A program made the position numbers and the translations under genes. A stretch of 64,000 bases of DNA. Source: Mariannaea sp. PMI_226. Taxonomy: Eukaryota; Ascomycota; Sordariomycetes; Hypocreales; Nectriaceae. This document shows positions 34,550 through 46,470 of this stretch, piece by piece. Under the pieces are notes generated by a model. The model did not search any database. It saw nothing but the letters and a program-made list of their open reading frames with translations, and was not told the DNA's origin. Location: assembly GCA_024336345.1 (NCBI GenBank), contig JANFOG010000004.1, positions 1,364,001-1,428,000 on the forward strand, in the 5' to 3' direction. The stretch's first letter is position 1, and each line of letters starts with the position of its first letter.

Positions 34550-35432
34550 CACCTAGGCCGATTCATCCAGTTTTCACGCATTCAATTGGACAACAACCCT
34601 GATAGGAAAATGATGCGGGTAGGGGCTGCTCCCTGGAAAGATCACATGGGATAGAATACCATATCCAACCCAGACGGGACAGCGAAGTCGGACCAACGAA
34701 TGCCAATCCCTTGACTAGGCATAACGCTCTCCCCATCAACCATTGTTGAGAGTAGCCAACTGGTAAGATTACACCCTACATAAAGCAACAAGATTGGGTC
34801 TTGTAAGCAAATTATTTCATACCTTTAACTTGACGAATTAGTATCCTCTACCCAATGGTGCCAGAGTTGGTTCTGGGAAACAGATCACGTAGTATTCTCC
34901 CCCAACTTATACGGGCCGAGATTGTCAAAGAGGAAGTAACAGACATGAGGCCTCATTATTTACCCACAGCCCCAGTAATTCCAATAACGGTTAAAGTCTT
35001 TGGCCATTGTGTGTGTAGATACAAAAGATATTACGGCGGAGCCTGCATCGGACCGGTAATCAACTTTTGTCTCGCCATTTTACCTCGGTACCACGATACT
35101 CGCACTCCGTCAGTCGGATTGTTCGTACTCGCAGAAAATGTGCGAGTTCGGATTTGAAGTATCACATGCACATCTTCAAGTGGTCATGACAAGGACTTGA
35201 GAACACTTAATTGTTCGGCAATAGAGCCGGCATCCGCATCAGTAGTACCGAGAAGTGTACCAATATCATCAATTGGTAGACTATCGTACTAGAATGAAGA
35301 GTGATTTATTGATGCCCAATATAGTTGATAAAGTCACAGGTAATAAAATTGTTTCTGGGTCATATTATCCACGTCTCTGCTGGTTTTAGTCTAGTTTTCC
35401 GTTTCGCATGGTGGGCGTTATGCTTCCGTGTA

Positions 35433-35454
35433 ATGTTGCTCCTAGGAGCAACAT
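35433..35454. repeat. Perfect 22-bp palindrome
   Basis: The left half ATGTTGCTCCT is followed immediately by its exact reverse complement AGGAGCAACAT, with no spacer. Confidence 0.9.
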
Positions 35455-35573
35455 GCAGACCAACGATCCTGCGGATTACAACATCCGAGTTAAGTATTTA
35501 ATAGACCACCAGGCCCCCCGATTGAGAGTCAGAAATCTTCTGATGAAAGAGTTTTTTTTCCACTTAGTAACGC

Positions 35574-35597
35574 CTGTGTTGATCACCAACAACACAG
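35574..35597. repeat. Hairpin, 8-bp arms
   Basis: CTGTGTTG - 8 nt - CAACACAG. Confidence 0.8.
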
Positions 35598-36145
35598 TTG
35601 TCCTTATCGTGCTGGTGGTCTCCATCATTCTACCACCTTGACTGCCAACCATGAGCAGCACATGAGGTATCATCTCGCCTGAACCAGGAAGCAGCACCTT
35701 TCTCTATATGTGTTGCTGATTACTATGGTGATAATACATTCACAGTTCTACCAACTCAACTTAGCTGCATCAGGACGACACCACCACACCGAGGTTCTCG
35801 CACGGAGGAACTCGCTGCCAGTATTACACGGTGCATGTAATACTGTGAATCGGTATTGTGTGTGGGGCTGGCGATAGGTAATACACAATGTTCCACCAAA
35901 CTAGGCATCCATGAAAAGTATCTGCTATCCGTTATGCTTGTACCGTACGGATCTCATCCAATTCCTACGCGTTATGCTGGGTGGAGCGACCACTTGTAGT
36001 TGAAAAGGTTGAGTGCAGCCTGTCAAGAAGGCATTCTTGATGTGATGAACTTGGCCCATCTTTCAAAATAATATACCCCTGTGACTACTTGCCCTTTTTT
36101 TTTTTTCCCACCACCTGTACAATCCTTTGTAGCTTAAGCAGCGAG

Positions 36146-37310
36146 ATGGCGGACAAGAACTCAACCTCCGGATCGTCCACTGGTCGTCCACGCACACGAC
36201 AGCGGGCATACAAACAGCCACCGACGCTGGCAGTTCCGGATATAGACGACGATGCTGCGGAGAGAAAGCGGGTGTTAAACGTTTTGGCACAACGGAGATA
36301 TAGTAAATATCCACCACCCCAAATATTCTTGTCAGGAGTGTTGCGTCTAACTCAGTTCTTAAGGAGAGAGAAAACGGTTGAATCGTCTCAAACCTTCTGC
36401 AACAGGTGATAGGGATGGAGACAAGCAACCAAATACATCTGTGACGATGATCCAGGAGCCGTCTCCATCATCATCTACAGATTGTCAAGTTGACGATACC
36501 GTGCATGTAACTGTAACAGCCACGGATGCAGAATTGACCGCGCTGATTTCCAGTCCTGGCATCATGGCAGGGCTGAACATGAGCATTCCGTCATTGGATG
36601 GCCTGCTAGATGAGCCATTCCCAATACTGTCGCAACCTTTCACGCCTAGCACTGTGGAAGAAGAGAACTTGCATCAGCAGCAAAGCTTTACTACTGAATT
36701 CAACAACTTCTCTAAGGAAGAAGGGTTTACTCCTACCATTGACCCGTCTTCATTGACTGCCCGGGTTTCAACACCCACGGACAGCTATAATCTGCCCCTT
36801 TTCCAAGAAGCGCTTCTCAGAGCCATGATGCGCATTGCAGAACGACTTGGATGTCAGAACGATACCTGGGATCTGGATTGCATCTCACCTTTCAACCATG
36901 GAACAGCTCCCCCATCAGACCAGCTCCCGGTGGCATGGAGACCAACATCTTCACAGATTCTCATCCCCCATCACCCCATGATAGATTTTCTTCCGTGGCC
37001 AGGGGCCCGCGATCGAATCCTCAACATCATGTCAATGCCAGACGAACTACGGCCAACTTGTGCTAGGGGCCCACTAGCACTAGTGAACTTCGCCTACGAT
37101 GTTGAAGATAGCCGTGAAGGTGTCCGCATCTATGGGGAGGACCCGTGTGAGCCGAGCAGCTGGGAGGTGGGACAGATTCTGTTCGAGAGGTGGTGGTTTC
37201 TCTTTGATCGCGAGGTCATCGCAACTAGCAACCGGTGGCGACGACTGAGGGGAGCGCCGCCTTTGAGGTTGAAAGGGCCGAGTGTATCGACCAGTAGTGA
37301 AGGCCGTTAA
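36146..37310 (+). CDS. bZIP-like / DUF3425 transcription factor
   Basis: Two exons, 36146-36302 and 36364-37310; intron 61 nt (GTAAAT donor, CTAAC branch, TTAAG acceptor); product 367 aa. Splicing joins NVLAQRRY to RERKRLNRLK, producing a bZIP basic region (NxxAxxR pattern) that neither exon frame shows alone, which supports the model. No heptad leucine zipper follows; the chain goes straight into PSATGDRDGDKQ. The C-terminal part (about 245-350) matches the DUF3425 layout of fungal bZIP-like factors: a Trp followed by SSQILIPHHPMIDFLPWPGARDRIL, and a later WEVGQILFERWWFLFD. Predicted nuclear regulator, target unknown. It sits alone in gene-poor DNA. Confidence 0.8.
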
Positions 37311-40128
37311 ATTTGGACCGCGCAATGGCGAAGAATGCCAGTGTTTGATTATGTGTTAACGAACTATCAGTTGCTTGGGGAGAGTCACTTCCCAGCTCTT
37401 TCATATTTGTCTTTTTCTTTTCTTCTGGCAAGGATTCGGGTAACGATAACAATATAAGATAATGGAATATTATAAGGGCAAAATTCGAAGAGTCTTCAGA
37501 TATTACTGGCGGATAGTCTATACCAGACCTATCTGATATACCAATCTCCTGGGGCCCAAATCAAGAAGTCCAAGGGCCGGACATCAACATGTGCCGCTAC
37601 GTATTGTCTTGTTAGGTCTGTTTTCGTGCGTAGCTCCTAATGAGGGGTCGATTACAGGGGTATGCCATGATGAGGGGGAACGGAGAAATTGAACAGGATC
37701 TAACGGATCTAATTCTTCAAAACAACAAGTACTCTTCACATGTTGCCGAAGCGAAGGGGAGGAATGAATCCAAGTGAATATCCAAAATGGTAACTGTTCT
37801 TCACGGAAACTGCAGCACAGTTCTAACTATGATATGGCCAAAAAACAAAACAAAAAGAACCCACGACTCATACGTTTTCTTCGTGTTTGCTCAAAACTGG
37901 AATAAAAGTCAGCCCAGCGGATGGAACACGTGGGGCGTCGATTTTAATCGTGGATCTACCTAAAAAGAACGGTCAAACAAGTCCGTGTTGAGACCAACGC
38001 CTTTTGGTACCTCGCTCGCGGACACTTTTTCCCTCTTATTGCTTCTGGCGGTGAGCGCGACAAACGGACAGATTACAGCACTTCAAATGCTTCTAGCCTA
38101 GCGTTCTAGCTCAAAGGGCGCGTGTAAATAAGGTGGTGTAGTTACATACCTAGGGTGCGTAAGTATTAGTACTCGCTGCACTCTCATGCAACCCAACAGA
38201 AGGACGGCCCAGTGGTGTGAAGAGGGCAACTGTTGTGACATGCCACCTCGTCCGGTTCAGTGGCATATGAATGGGTGGCGTATAAATGACTTCTTTCATG
38301 TGCCATACCGGTGTACGGGATGCATCATGCATATATGCCCATAACCATGCTTTTGCTTGCCTAGGTAATTGACGAACGGAGATATCAATTGAAGAAAAGA
38401 TCAGCGACACAGTCATATATGCCTCGTTAAGTAAGTTATGTTAAAAGCCCGAAGGAAGGGTTTAGCATCTAAGGATCGAAGCTCGGTTTGGGGAGGGCCA
38501 AAGTATGGCATTACAAAGTTGTTATGACTGGAGCCTGTATGGCCTGTATGGTCTGTATGGCCTGCTTGCTGGCTTCTCTGGACGAATGCCGTAGGTAGTG
38601 ATCAGCTGTCTTGTACTGGGACCTCATGGCAAACGAGGTAGTTTCTTTCTTCTCAGCGGCCTTGGGGGGGAAGTTGGGCCACTTCCTGAAAGCAGCTAAG
38701 TGGAGGAAGGGAAACGTGGTTTGGCGATGCAGTAGCTTCGGTGTTTCTCAGGAAGGAACCTGGGAAAATGACGTGTATTGTGCTATTTTGCCTAAAAATG
38801 TACAGGTATTATCGTGAATGAAAGAAGGGGTAGGTTGATGTTATTTTCCCTCACATTATAGACTGTACGTTCTCCTCCATTTTCTTTTCGTTGGCTTGTT
38901 TGGAACTTGCTCAGGTCGGGAGGCATGAATGACGCATCATGAGAAGGGCCTATCCGCTATTCCTCCATAAGGGAGGGGGCCACTTAATCAGTGCCTACTT
39001 GGGTACGGTAGAAAGGCACAGGACTTCCATGCAACATTGGAAGCCCCATCGCTTCTAACAGTACCAACCTATGTAGTCCCCGGCCTTCGGCGCCCGGACA
39101 GTCATCGCGCTGGTGTATGTACGAAGTGTTTTATGGCTTAGCAGGTGCTCCACGACACAACACCTACCCCCACGGTGGAGCGATACATCCATCATGGCTA
39201 CTCTGCCTCTTTGTACAGAGTACAGAGTACCTCGTTCGCTCGGTACGACGTCGATGCAGAAGAGTCAAAGACAGCAAGCCGCAGGTAGAAAGTGGCCAAT
39301 GAGGAGCGAGACAAGCCCACTTCAAACTTGAAGAAATGGCCGTCTCCTTGTGCCCACAGCACCACAGCACCGCTGCACCACCACTGCACCAATGCTCCTT
39401 CCCCCGTTGTTCGGCGGCAGGACCGGGGGATTTTCACTTGGGGAAGGGGAGAAATTAGGACAGCGCCGGTAATGGAGTTCCTTCCTCACCTTTCTCCCGC
39501 TTTTCTCTCTTTTCCCTTTCCCTTCCTCTTTTACTTCTGCTTTTTAGTACTTCGTACTTTTCCCTGAATTGACCTCAATCCTACTACTGCAGACCATTAC
39601 TCAACTTCTTCTATATTTTTCTGTTTTTTGGGATCTGGGCCTCCTTTCTCTCGCTTCCCCTCCTGCTGCTGCCTCTCCCTTGAATCGACCCCTCGTCTGG
39701 AGTTGCAGCGCAAACCAAACCAAAAAAAAAAGATTTAAAAGATCCCCTCCATCAAACTAGGTAGGTACCTACCCCTCATATTGCTATACCGCTTTCCACC
39801 ATCGAAAAGTCTCCCAGTGCAAGTTACCTCTTCTCCACCGACAAAAGTCTACGGACTTGTTTCTTCATGGTGTCTTCTGTATCGCAGCTACTGCCAAGGC
39901 TTGGTCCTCAGTGATCACATCCAGTCTTTTTTGCTTGCAAACGGCGTCAATTGCTTCCGTACTGACAAGTTATCCGTCATTCTCTAAATCTAGCCTCTAT
40001 TTCCCCCCTTCTCTCCTTCCCGCGATTCTCCATAGCTTCAAATCCGAGAGACTCGCCTGACTCCGCGATTTGTGACCACTTCTCCCGAAACCGATTATTT
40101 GTTCCGATCGACTCTCAATACTGCCATC
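37311..40128. other. Intergenic, bZIP-like gene to MTHFR gene
   Basis: 2.8 kb. It includes a 9-bp tandem repeat (38534-38569), a TAGGTAGGTACCTACC palindromic cluster near 39760, and pyrimidine-rich sequence from about 39480 to 40128 that is likely MTHFR promoter and leader. No supported ORF. Confidence 0.5.
38534..38569. repeat. CCTGTATGG tandem repeat
   Basis: Units cctgtatgg, cctgtatgg, tctgtatgg and a degenerate cctgcttgc. Confidence 0.85.
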
Positions 40129-42050
40129 ATGCATATTCAAGAGATGCTCGCTGAAGCCGAGGGCACCGGGAAACCGTCCTTCTCATTTGAATACTTCCCA
40201 CCCAAGACCGCCCAGGGTGTGCAGAACCTCTACGACCGCATGGATCGCATGTACAACTTCGGCCCCAAGTTCATCGACATCACCTGGGGCGCGGGCGGCC
40301 GTATTGCGGAGCTCACCTGCGAAATGGTCCTCCAGGCCCAGGCTGTGTACGGCCTCGAGACTTGCATGCATTTGACCTGTACCGATATGGGCATTGAGAA
40401 GGTCAACAATGCTCTCCTCAAAGCCTACAAGGCCGGCTGCACAAACATCCTAGCACTGCGTGGCGACCCCCCAAGAGACCAGGAAAAATGGACAGCTGCC
40501 GAAGGAGGGTTTAACTACGCCCGTGACCTGGTCAAGCACATTCGTGACACTTATGGAAATCACTTCGACATCGGCGTTGCTGGCTACCCCGAGGGCTGCG
40601 ACGACAACAAAAATGAGGAAGAGCTCCTTGATCACCTCAAGGAGAAGGTTGATATGGGTGCTACCTTCATTGTCACTCAAATGTTCTACGACGCTGACAA
40701 CTTCATCCGCTGGGTCGGCAAGGTCCGTGAGCGAGGCATCACCATTCCAATTCTGCCTGGAATCATGCCTATTGCTACCTACGCAAGCTTCCTCCGCCGT
40801 GCCAAGCATATGCAGTGCAAAATCCCTGACGAGTGGATGGAAGCATTTGAACCTGTCAAGAACGACGATGTTGCCGTTCGAGAGATGGGCAAGACTCTTG
40901 TTGCTGACATGTGTCGAAAGCTCCTCAAGAACGGCATTTTCCACCTTCACTTCTACACCATGAATCTTGCTCAGGCCACTCGCATGGTTCTCGAGGAACT
41001 TGACTGGGCCCCAAGCGCCGAGCGTCCTCTTCAGCAAGCTCTTCCCTGGAAGCCCTCCAAGGGTCTGGGCCGTCGCGAGGAGGATGTCCGTCCTATTTTC
41101 TGGAGAAACCGCAACAAGTCGTACGTCATTCGCACCCAGGACTGGGATGAGTTCCCCAACGGTAGATGGGGTGATTCCCGGTCGCCAGCTTTTGGTGAGC
41201 TTGACGCATATGGTATTGGCTTGGTTGGAACCAACGAAGCGAACCGCAAGAAGTGGGGTGAGCCCCAAGCCATCCAGGACGTTGCCAACCTCTTCGTCCG
41301 CTACCTCCACAACCAAGTTGATTCTCTCCCGTGGAGTGAAGCCCCCCTTACGAGCGAAGCTGATGAGATCCGGGACGATCTCGTTGATCTCAACAAGCGA
41401 GGCCTCTTGACTGTGAACTCCCAACCCGCTGTCAATGGTGTCAAGTCGTCGCATCCTGTGCACGGCTGGGGACCCTCCAATGGATATGTCTACCAAAAGT
41501 CGTACCTTGAGCTCCTTGTGCATCCAGATGTCTTTGGAGAGATGTTGAAAATCGTTGAAAGCCACCCAGACCTAACCTATTATGCCGTCACCAAGGACGG
41601 TCAGCTGAAGACTAACGCTCCTTCTGACGGACCCAATGCTGTTACTTGGGGTGTATTCCCTGGAAAGGAGATTGTTCAGCCAACAATTGTCGAGAGCATC
41701 AGCTTCCTTGCGTGGAAGGATGAAGCCTTCCGACTTGGTGTCGACTGGGCTCACTGCTACGATGCCAACTCTCCCAGCAGAGCTTTGATTACTGACATTA
41801 TGAATGAATGGTACTTGGTCAACATCGGTAAGTATTCCTGTACGAACTCCCTGATGCGAGGGACCTTTATAAACAAATCTGACCTGTTTCCTTTCTTCCA
41901 ACAGTGAACAATGACTTCCACCAAACAAAGACCATCTTCGAGCTTCTCAAGGACTTGAGAGTGCAGGGCCTGACTACTCCGGCTTCTCCTAGAGTTGAGC
42001 CTGCCTCGAACGGCGCTGCTACAGTTGATGCTGCTATCGCTGCTAACTAA
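40129..42050 (+). CDS. met13: Methylenetetrahydrofolate reductase
   Basis: Two exons, 40129-41827 and 41905-42050; intron 77 nt (GTAAGT donor, CCAACAG acceptor); product 614 aa, normal for eukaryotic MTHFR. The start MHIQEMLAEAEG was chosen because the frame upstream has only a GTG. The enzyme reduces 5,10-methylene-THF to 5-methyl-THF with FAD and NAD(P)H, supplying the methyl group for methionine synthesis in the cytosol. Visible motifs: FSFEYFPPKT with catalytic Glu21, DITWGAGG, HLTCTDM, ILALRGDPP (flavin/folate pocket), ATFIVTQMFYD, ILPGIMPI and FHLHFYTMN in the TIM barrel (about 1-310), then a C-terminal regulatory half (RPIFWRNRNKSY, FPNGRWGDSRSPAFGELDAY) that binds S-adenosylmethionine in eukaryotic enzymes. 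Fungi carry two paralogues (Met12 and Met13 types). I favour Met13 from recalled similarity, with moderate certainty on that point only. Confidence 0.95.
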
Positions 42051-42861
42051 GCATGTGCAAGCGGCCTCAAGAGATTCATATCTCCTACAGGCCGTTCAAT
42101 GAGTACGCTGAGATCTTTTTTTCTTGGAAAACTAGAGTCGGAGCGCATACTCATCTCCACCCAATCAAAGCAACCAGCTAGTACTGGTCTAAGGCTGGGT
42201 TATTTCTTTCCCTTCTTTCCCTCTTCTTCCTTTCCTCCAAACCCACTTTTCTGTCTCTTTTTTTTTGTGCTTTTGTTTTGGTTTTTATGAATTGGAGCAT
42301 TTACGGGGTGTCTTTTTCAACAAAAAGTTGCCATGGATCACAGGGGAGCATAAAGGGGCGCACAATACAAGTAAAAAACCCCGGCGGGTCGCAGACGAAT
42401 TTCTCATTTGTAGGGGGCGTGTTTCTGTTTGTTATATATCTCAACGATACCCCGCCGGCATGGCCTACGGATGACGGATCACAATGATCTGATTATTACT
42501 TTTGTTCAATTTAGGGATGAGGAGGAATGAGTGTCATTAGAGAGGCCTCATACGCAGAAGTTGAAGTATGACATGGGATGGTCATATGGCGGAGAAATCA
42601 TGGAAGCATGATGCTGAGGAGAGGACACGACAAGTTTATATTAGTGCCAAAACTACCATTTGGTTTTTTGGCTTCGATATTTTTTCCAAACGTTGGGCCA
42701 AAAAGATTTGCCCTCTCTTCTTCTGTCCGATTTTGGCAGAAAACCCTACCGCCATATCTTTTGTTTCGCTTTTGATTCCCTCTTATGGATTATCGTTTTG
42801 TGCCTGTATCAATACTCTATCAAACATCCCAAGCTTGAGACCCTCCAAATGCGTAGTCTTC
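42051..42861. other. Convergent intergenic, MTHFR to RBM26/27-like gene
   Basis: Shared 3' flanks. T-rich runs (42115-42122, 42261-42268) and ORFs of 60-130 codons in overlapping frames; nothing supported. Confidence 0.5.
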
Positions 42862-45269
42862 TCACCATCCATCCTCATCTGCCACTTCGTAGTCCATATT
42901 CACAGCCCTTTCTTCTCGATCTGGCACCACTTCGCCCTCCTCCTCCTCATCGTCATCTCGTAAGCCAGCCATAGCGTCGTCTTTATCATCACCACCGGCC
43001 TCTGTCGTGGAGATACCGTTGCCAAGAGTGACATTGGGCTTTGAAATGGGTGGCGTTGGAGTTGAAACCCACGCGAGTTCGAGTCGACCTTCAATGCCGG
43101 GTAGTTCTTTGCCATGAAGCGAGTAGTAAAACCTCTCTGCAGTCTTGCGGTCCTGAAAGGAGACGTTGGTGACAGAGGAAGATGAGTCTACAGATTCAAA
43201 CTCGCCAAGGTTCTGTTGATATTGTTAAACGACATGTCAAAAAAACAGACTAAATCAGGAGGGGGGGATAGGAAAGAAAATGCGAGAGCAGCAAGGAAAA
43301 GCAGTTACATACCAGAAGGAAGTGCCTTAGTGCCTCGTCTTTTTCGGGGGCTGTAAAGTCCACGCCCGTCACTGCGAGCTTCTTCGGTCTGTTGTCGATT
43401 GAGTATTGAGCATAAGCTGCGTGCATGTTGCCTCCACGGCCACGGAAACTGCCCCGGCCCCTAGGAGCAAAGCCTCTGCCTCTGGGGCCTCCACGTCCGC
43501 GGTAGCCACCCCGGAATTGGTGGTATGAGCTGGTTCCATCGTCCTCAGCATCAGGATCAAGACCAAGCATCTTCGCTTCGTTTTCTAGAGCCGCCAGCTT
43601 AGCTCGAAGCATATCCGGGCCCGAAGACGGGGTGTCACCACTTTGGCCCGAAGTCAGTGCTCGGAGTTTTTCACACGCTTCGCGGTGCCGGGCAATCAGT
43701 TCTTGTTCTTCCTGCTCAAGCTTAAGCTGCTGTTTCTCAATCTCGGCACGCTTTAATTCGCGTTCTCGCTGCTGTTTCTGCGCCTCCTCTTGTTTCCGGT
43801 GGAATTCTTCCATGTCAATAACAGGCTCATCCTCAACAGCTGCGCTTGGATCACCAGACCAGTTTCCTCCCGCCGACACTGATGGGGGCATTGTATCCGA
43901 CTCATCCTTATACCAGAAGACTTTAACAAACCGGTTGTCGAATATTACCTTTGGTGACTTGTAAGCGGCGTTTGCTGACGTCCACTTGTCAAACTTGACA
44001 ATGGCTAGGTGTTTGTAGGGCTGCATAGACACCTCCTTGATATTCCCAAACTGTGAGAAGAAGCCCTTGACATCTGCCTCGCTGAACTTTTCTTCGGGAA
44101 TGTTTTCCACCACGATGGTGCTTTTTGATTTGTCATGAACCGGGCCATCAGCAGAGAAGGGAGCACGAGCACTTCCTTTCTTTCCTTTATTTTTGCGTCC
44201 TCCGCGACCGCCACGACCCTTATCGGGCTGAAACGTAAGAGGATTGATGGGATGCTGCATATTCGCCATGGGAAACATGGATGCACTCGGGTCGTATTCT
44301 GTATTATAGATTAGTCTTCAAACTGCGTAAGCACACTCATGGAAGAAAACTCACCTTCGCCAGATTGTCCCATATTAGGAGGCACAAAGATGGACTCATT
44401 CCCGTGGTCATAGGGACATGTACTACCACGTGAACAGAAACCCTTTGTGTCAAAATCTCGACATCGACCCTTCCGTCTCGACTGGTTCCTTCCCCCGGTG
44501 TAGGCGGGCGGCCACGCAGGCATGCCAGCATATTGAGGATACATGGCTTGTAGCTGCATGAACGTCTCCATAGGATTGTTTGGATCGAAGGGAGGCATAT
44601 TTAGATTCGGCCCAAATCCATCTAGGGCACCGGGTCGCCCTCCATGGTGACCTCCTCTGACATCGTCTGCTCGTCCACCGCGCCCGCGGCGAGCTTGCTT
44701 GTAACCTCGGCCAGCCGGTGGATGCTCCTCCCATCCATCAGGCCCGTCAAATTCGTCCCGGTCATGGTACCCTCGCTTTCTGGAGCCGGTTGGAGCGCTT
44801 GTGTTTGATGATGCGGATTGAGAAGTGGTAAGAGGAGGAGCAGGTAGACTGGTGCTTAATTTTGGGGCGGGGGGAGCGCCAGGGAGATAGCTCTTATGCG
44901 CGATGGCCTGGAAGACGTCGTCGAGAAAAGCTTTCGGATCTAGGAGTAGTTCAAACAATTAGCACATGATACACCTACATTGTTGCAGGACATATCTGGG
45001 TGAAAATGAGAAAATACCTTCGGAGAGAAAGTCGGGAATCTCAGCTTCGCAAAGCTTCCGCACGGCGTCCTTGTCTCCGTCGTGTTTCAGCAAGGCAATG
45101 ACATACTCGGCCAGGACATCGGAATCGGCGTCGGATCTGTCAAAATGCGTGTTAGCAAGAGGCATTGGTCACAGGAGAAGCTCAGGGGGAGAGGGAAAAC
45201 AAACGTGTCTTCGATACGCTTCACAATCCACCCCTTTAGCAAAGGCGCTTCTTCCTCGGAGAACAGCAT
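42862..45269 (-). CDS. RBM26/27 (Rmn1)-type RNA-binding protein: PWI-like, CCCH and two RRMs
   Basis: Five exons on the minus strand: 45269-45205, 45136-45018, 44939-44355, 44298-43313 and 43212-42862; introns of 68, 78, 56 and 100 nt, all GT...AG. Product 701 aa. Domain order: N-terminal PWI-like helical region (1-80, KGWIVKRIED, YVIALLKHD), Arg/Gly-rich linker, CCCH finger at Cys221/230/236-His240 (CX8CX5CX3H), RRM1 about 317-385 (STIVVENIPE, HLAIVKFD), coiled coil about 425-475 (QQRERELKRAEIEKQQ), RGG repeats about 525-560, RRM2 about 572-655 split by intron 4, and an acidic tail. This is the architecture of human RBM26/27 and fission yeast Rmn1, which act in nuclear RNA surveillance with the PAXT/MTREC exosome adaptor. 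Exon 5 has no ATG of its own but splices in frame and ends in TGA at 42862. Confidence 0.88.
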
Positions 45270-46470
45270 CGCTCAAACACACAGGTCTGAGCCGAGAGCA
45301 GACGCCGGGTAGGTGAATGAACGGAGCAGAGCAGCAGAAGAAGAATCGACCTCGTCTTTGATGTGTCCTGGCGTTGAGGCTTGAGGCAGCCGTTGGTATG
45401 GCGCTGAGCAGGGATGCTCAAAAGATCGAAATACGAAGCCAAAGGTTCTGTCACGAAGCAGAGGTTAGATGTGAGAGCGCCTAATTTTAGCTTCTTCAGG
45501 CTGGGCCAGTGGTGGAAAGCGCGATGGAGTGTCGTCACCCGGAATCATGGCAGGTAGAGACGGGAAATTGTGGGGGCGTCCAAGTTGTATCCATTATTGT
45601 GCATAGTATTGTACTTTCTACTTTCCCAAGGTATGTATGTTCGGTGCATTACCTACCTAACTATCTATGCATTGACATCCTTTATTATAAGGAAAGGTGC
45701 TTTCAAAGTACCTATACCTACTGTACCTCTTCCGACCAATACTCAGTAACTAAGGCGCCTACCTAGCCTTTCATTTTGGGCATTGCACCACTGAAATGAA
45801 GAACCTCAGACTCCATAGACCTTGGGTCGAGACACAATTCCAGAGCAAGGTACATACAAAAGCAGGTATAAGATATGCACATCTTGATCTGCCTCCCTCG
45901 CTCGTTGACAGCCCGTGGGGGACAATAAAAAAGATCCGGGTAGGATGTTTACCACTTCAGACTGCTGGATGCTTTGTGCTCCATTTGCCAGTTAGGGGCT
46001 GGCAAAAAAAAAAAAAAAAAAAAAAAAAAGGGAACAAAAAAAGCAATCAGCGTGAAGAAATTGTTCAAGGGAGAACAAAGACATAGCACTTGTATCTCAA
46101 GTTTGATTCAGGCATTTGTCTTTCTTGATTGAAGCATCATTTCAAACAGTTCATCACTTTTTCCCCCAATAGGACAGCCAAGATTATTTTGAACTTCATC
46201 TAAACATTTATTTCAACTCATCAAGTGACGACGACCTAACTACCGGAAAGCCATCAAAAACGCTCCCTATGGCGGCGTCTACCGACTCCTAACCTCAACC
46301 CAGCTCTCGACTTTTTTCTTTTTGGTATTCGCTCAGCATGCCCCTCCTGAACTCAGAGGGAGCTCCTCCACGGGATCGGGCATACATCCCAAATCCTCTC
46401 TACTAGCCGGGTGATATCATGTGCCCACTTTGGCACGAAGGGTGATTCCATTGACGCATTAGGAAGCCGC
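45270..46470. other. Intergenic, RBM26/27-like gene to eEF2
   Basis: 1.2 kb with the 5' flank of the RBM26/27-like gene and the 3' flank of eEF2. Contains clustered TACCTA-like motifs (45647-45765) and an A26 tract. No supported gene. Confidence 0.5.
46004..46029. repeat. A26 homopolymer
   Basis: 26 consecutive A, followed within a few bases by an A7 run. Simple low-complexity tract; length is prone to sequencing error. Confidence 0.9.

Larger units (their letters stand above)
32061..36145. other. 4.1 kb gene-poor stretch
   Basis: No convincing gene. It contains short tandem repeats (32163-32194, 33206-33232), a G-rich block (32712-32728), and three perfect-arm inverted repeats (34528-34549, 35433-35454, 35574-35597). 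From about 34.0 to 35.4 kb the sequence is AT-rich. ORFs such as 33126-33449 (GTG start), 34855-35157 and 35408-35641 lack domains or splice support. Confidence 0.5.

Noticed and set aside
35408..35641. 77-codon ORF with a hydrophobic tail, containing the 22-bp palindrome
   Set aside because: Short, no homologous pattern, no other evidence of coding; the palindrome looks like the more real feature.
40450..41565. 371-codon minus-strand ORF opposite the MTHFR gene
   Set aside because: Lies entirely inside the MTHFR coding exon in an antisense frame, a codon-bias artefact with no domain.
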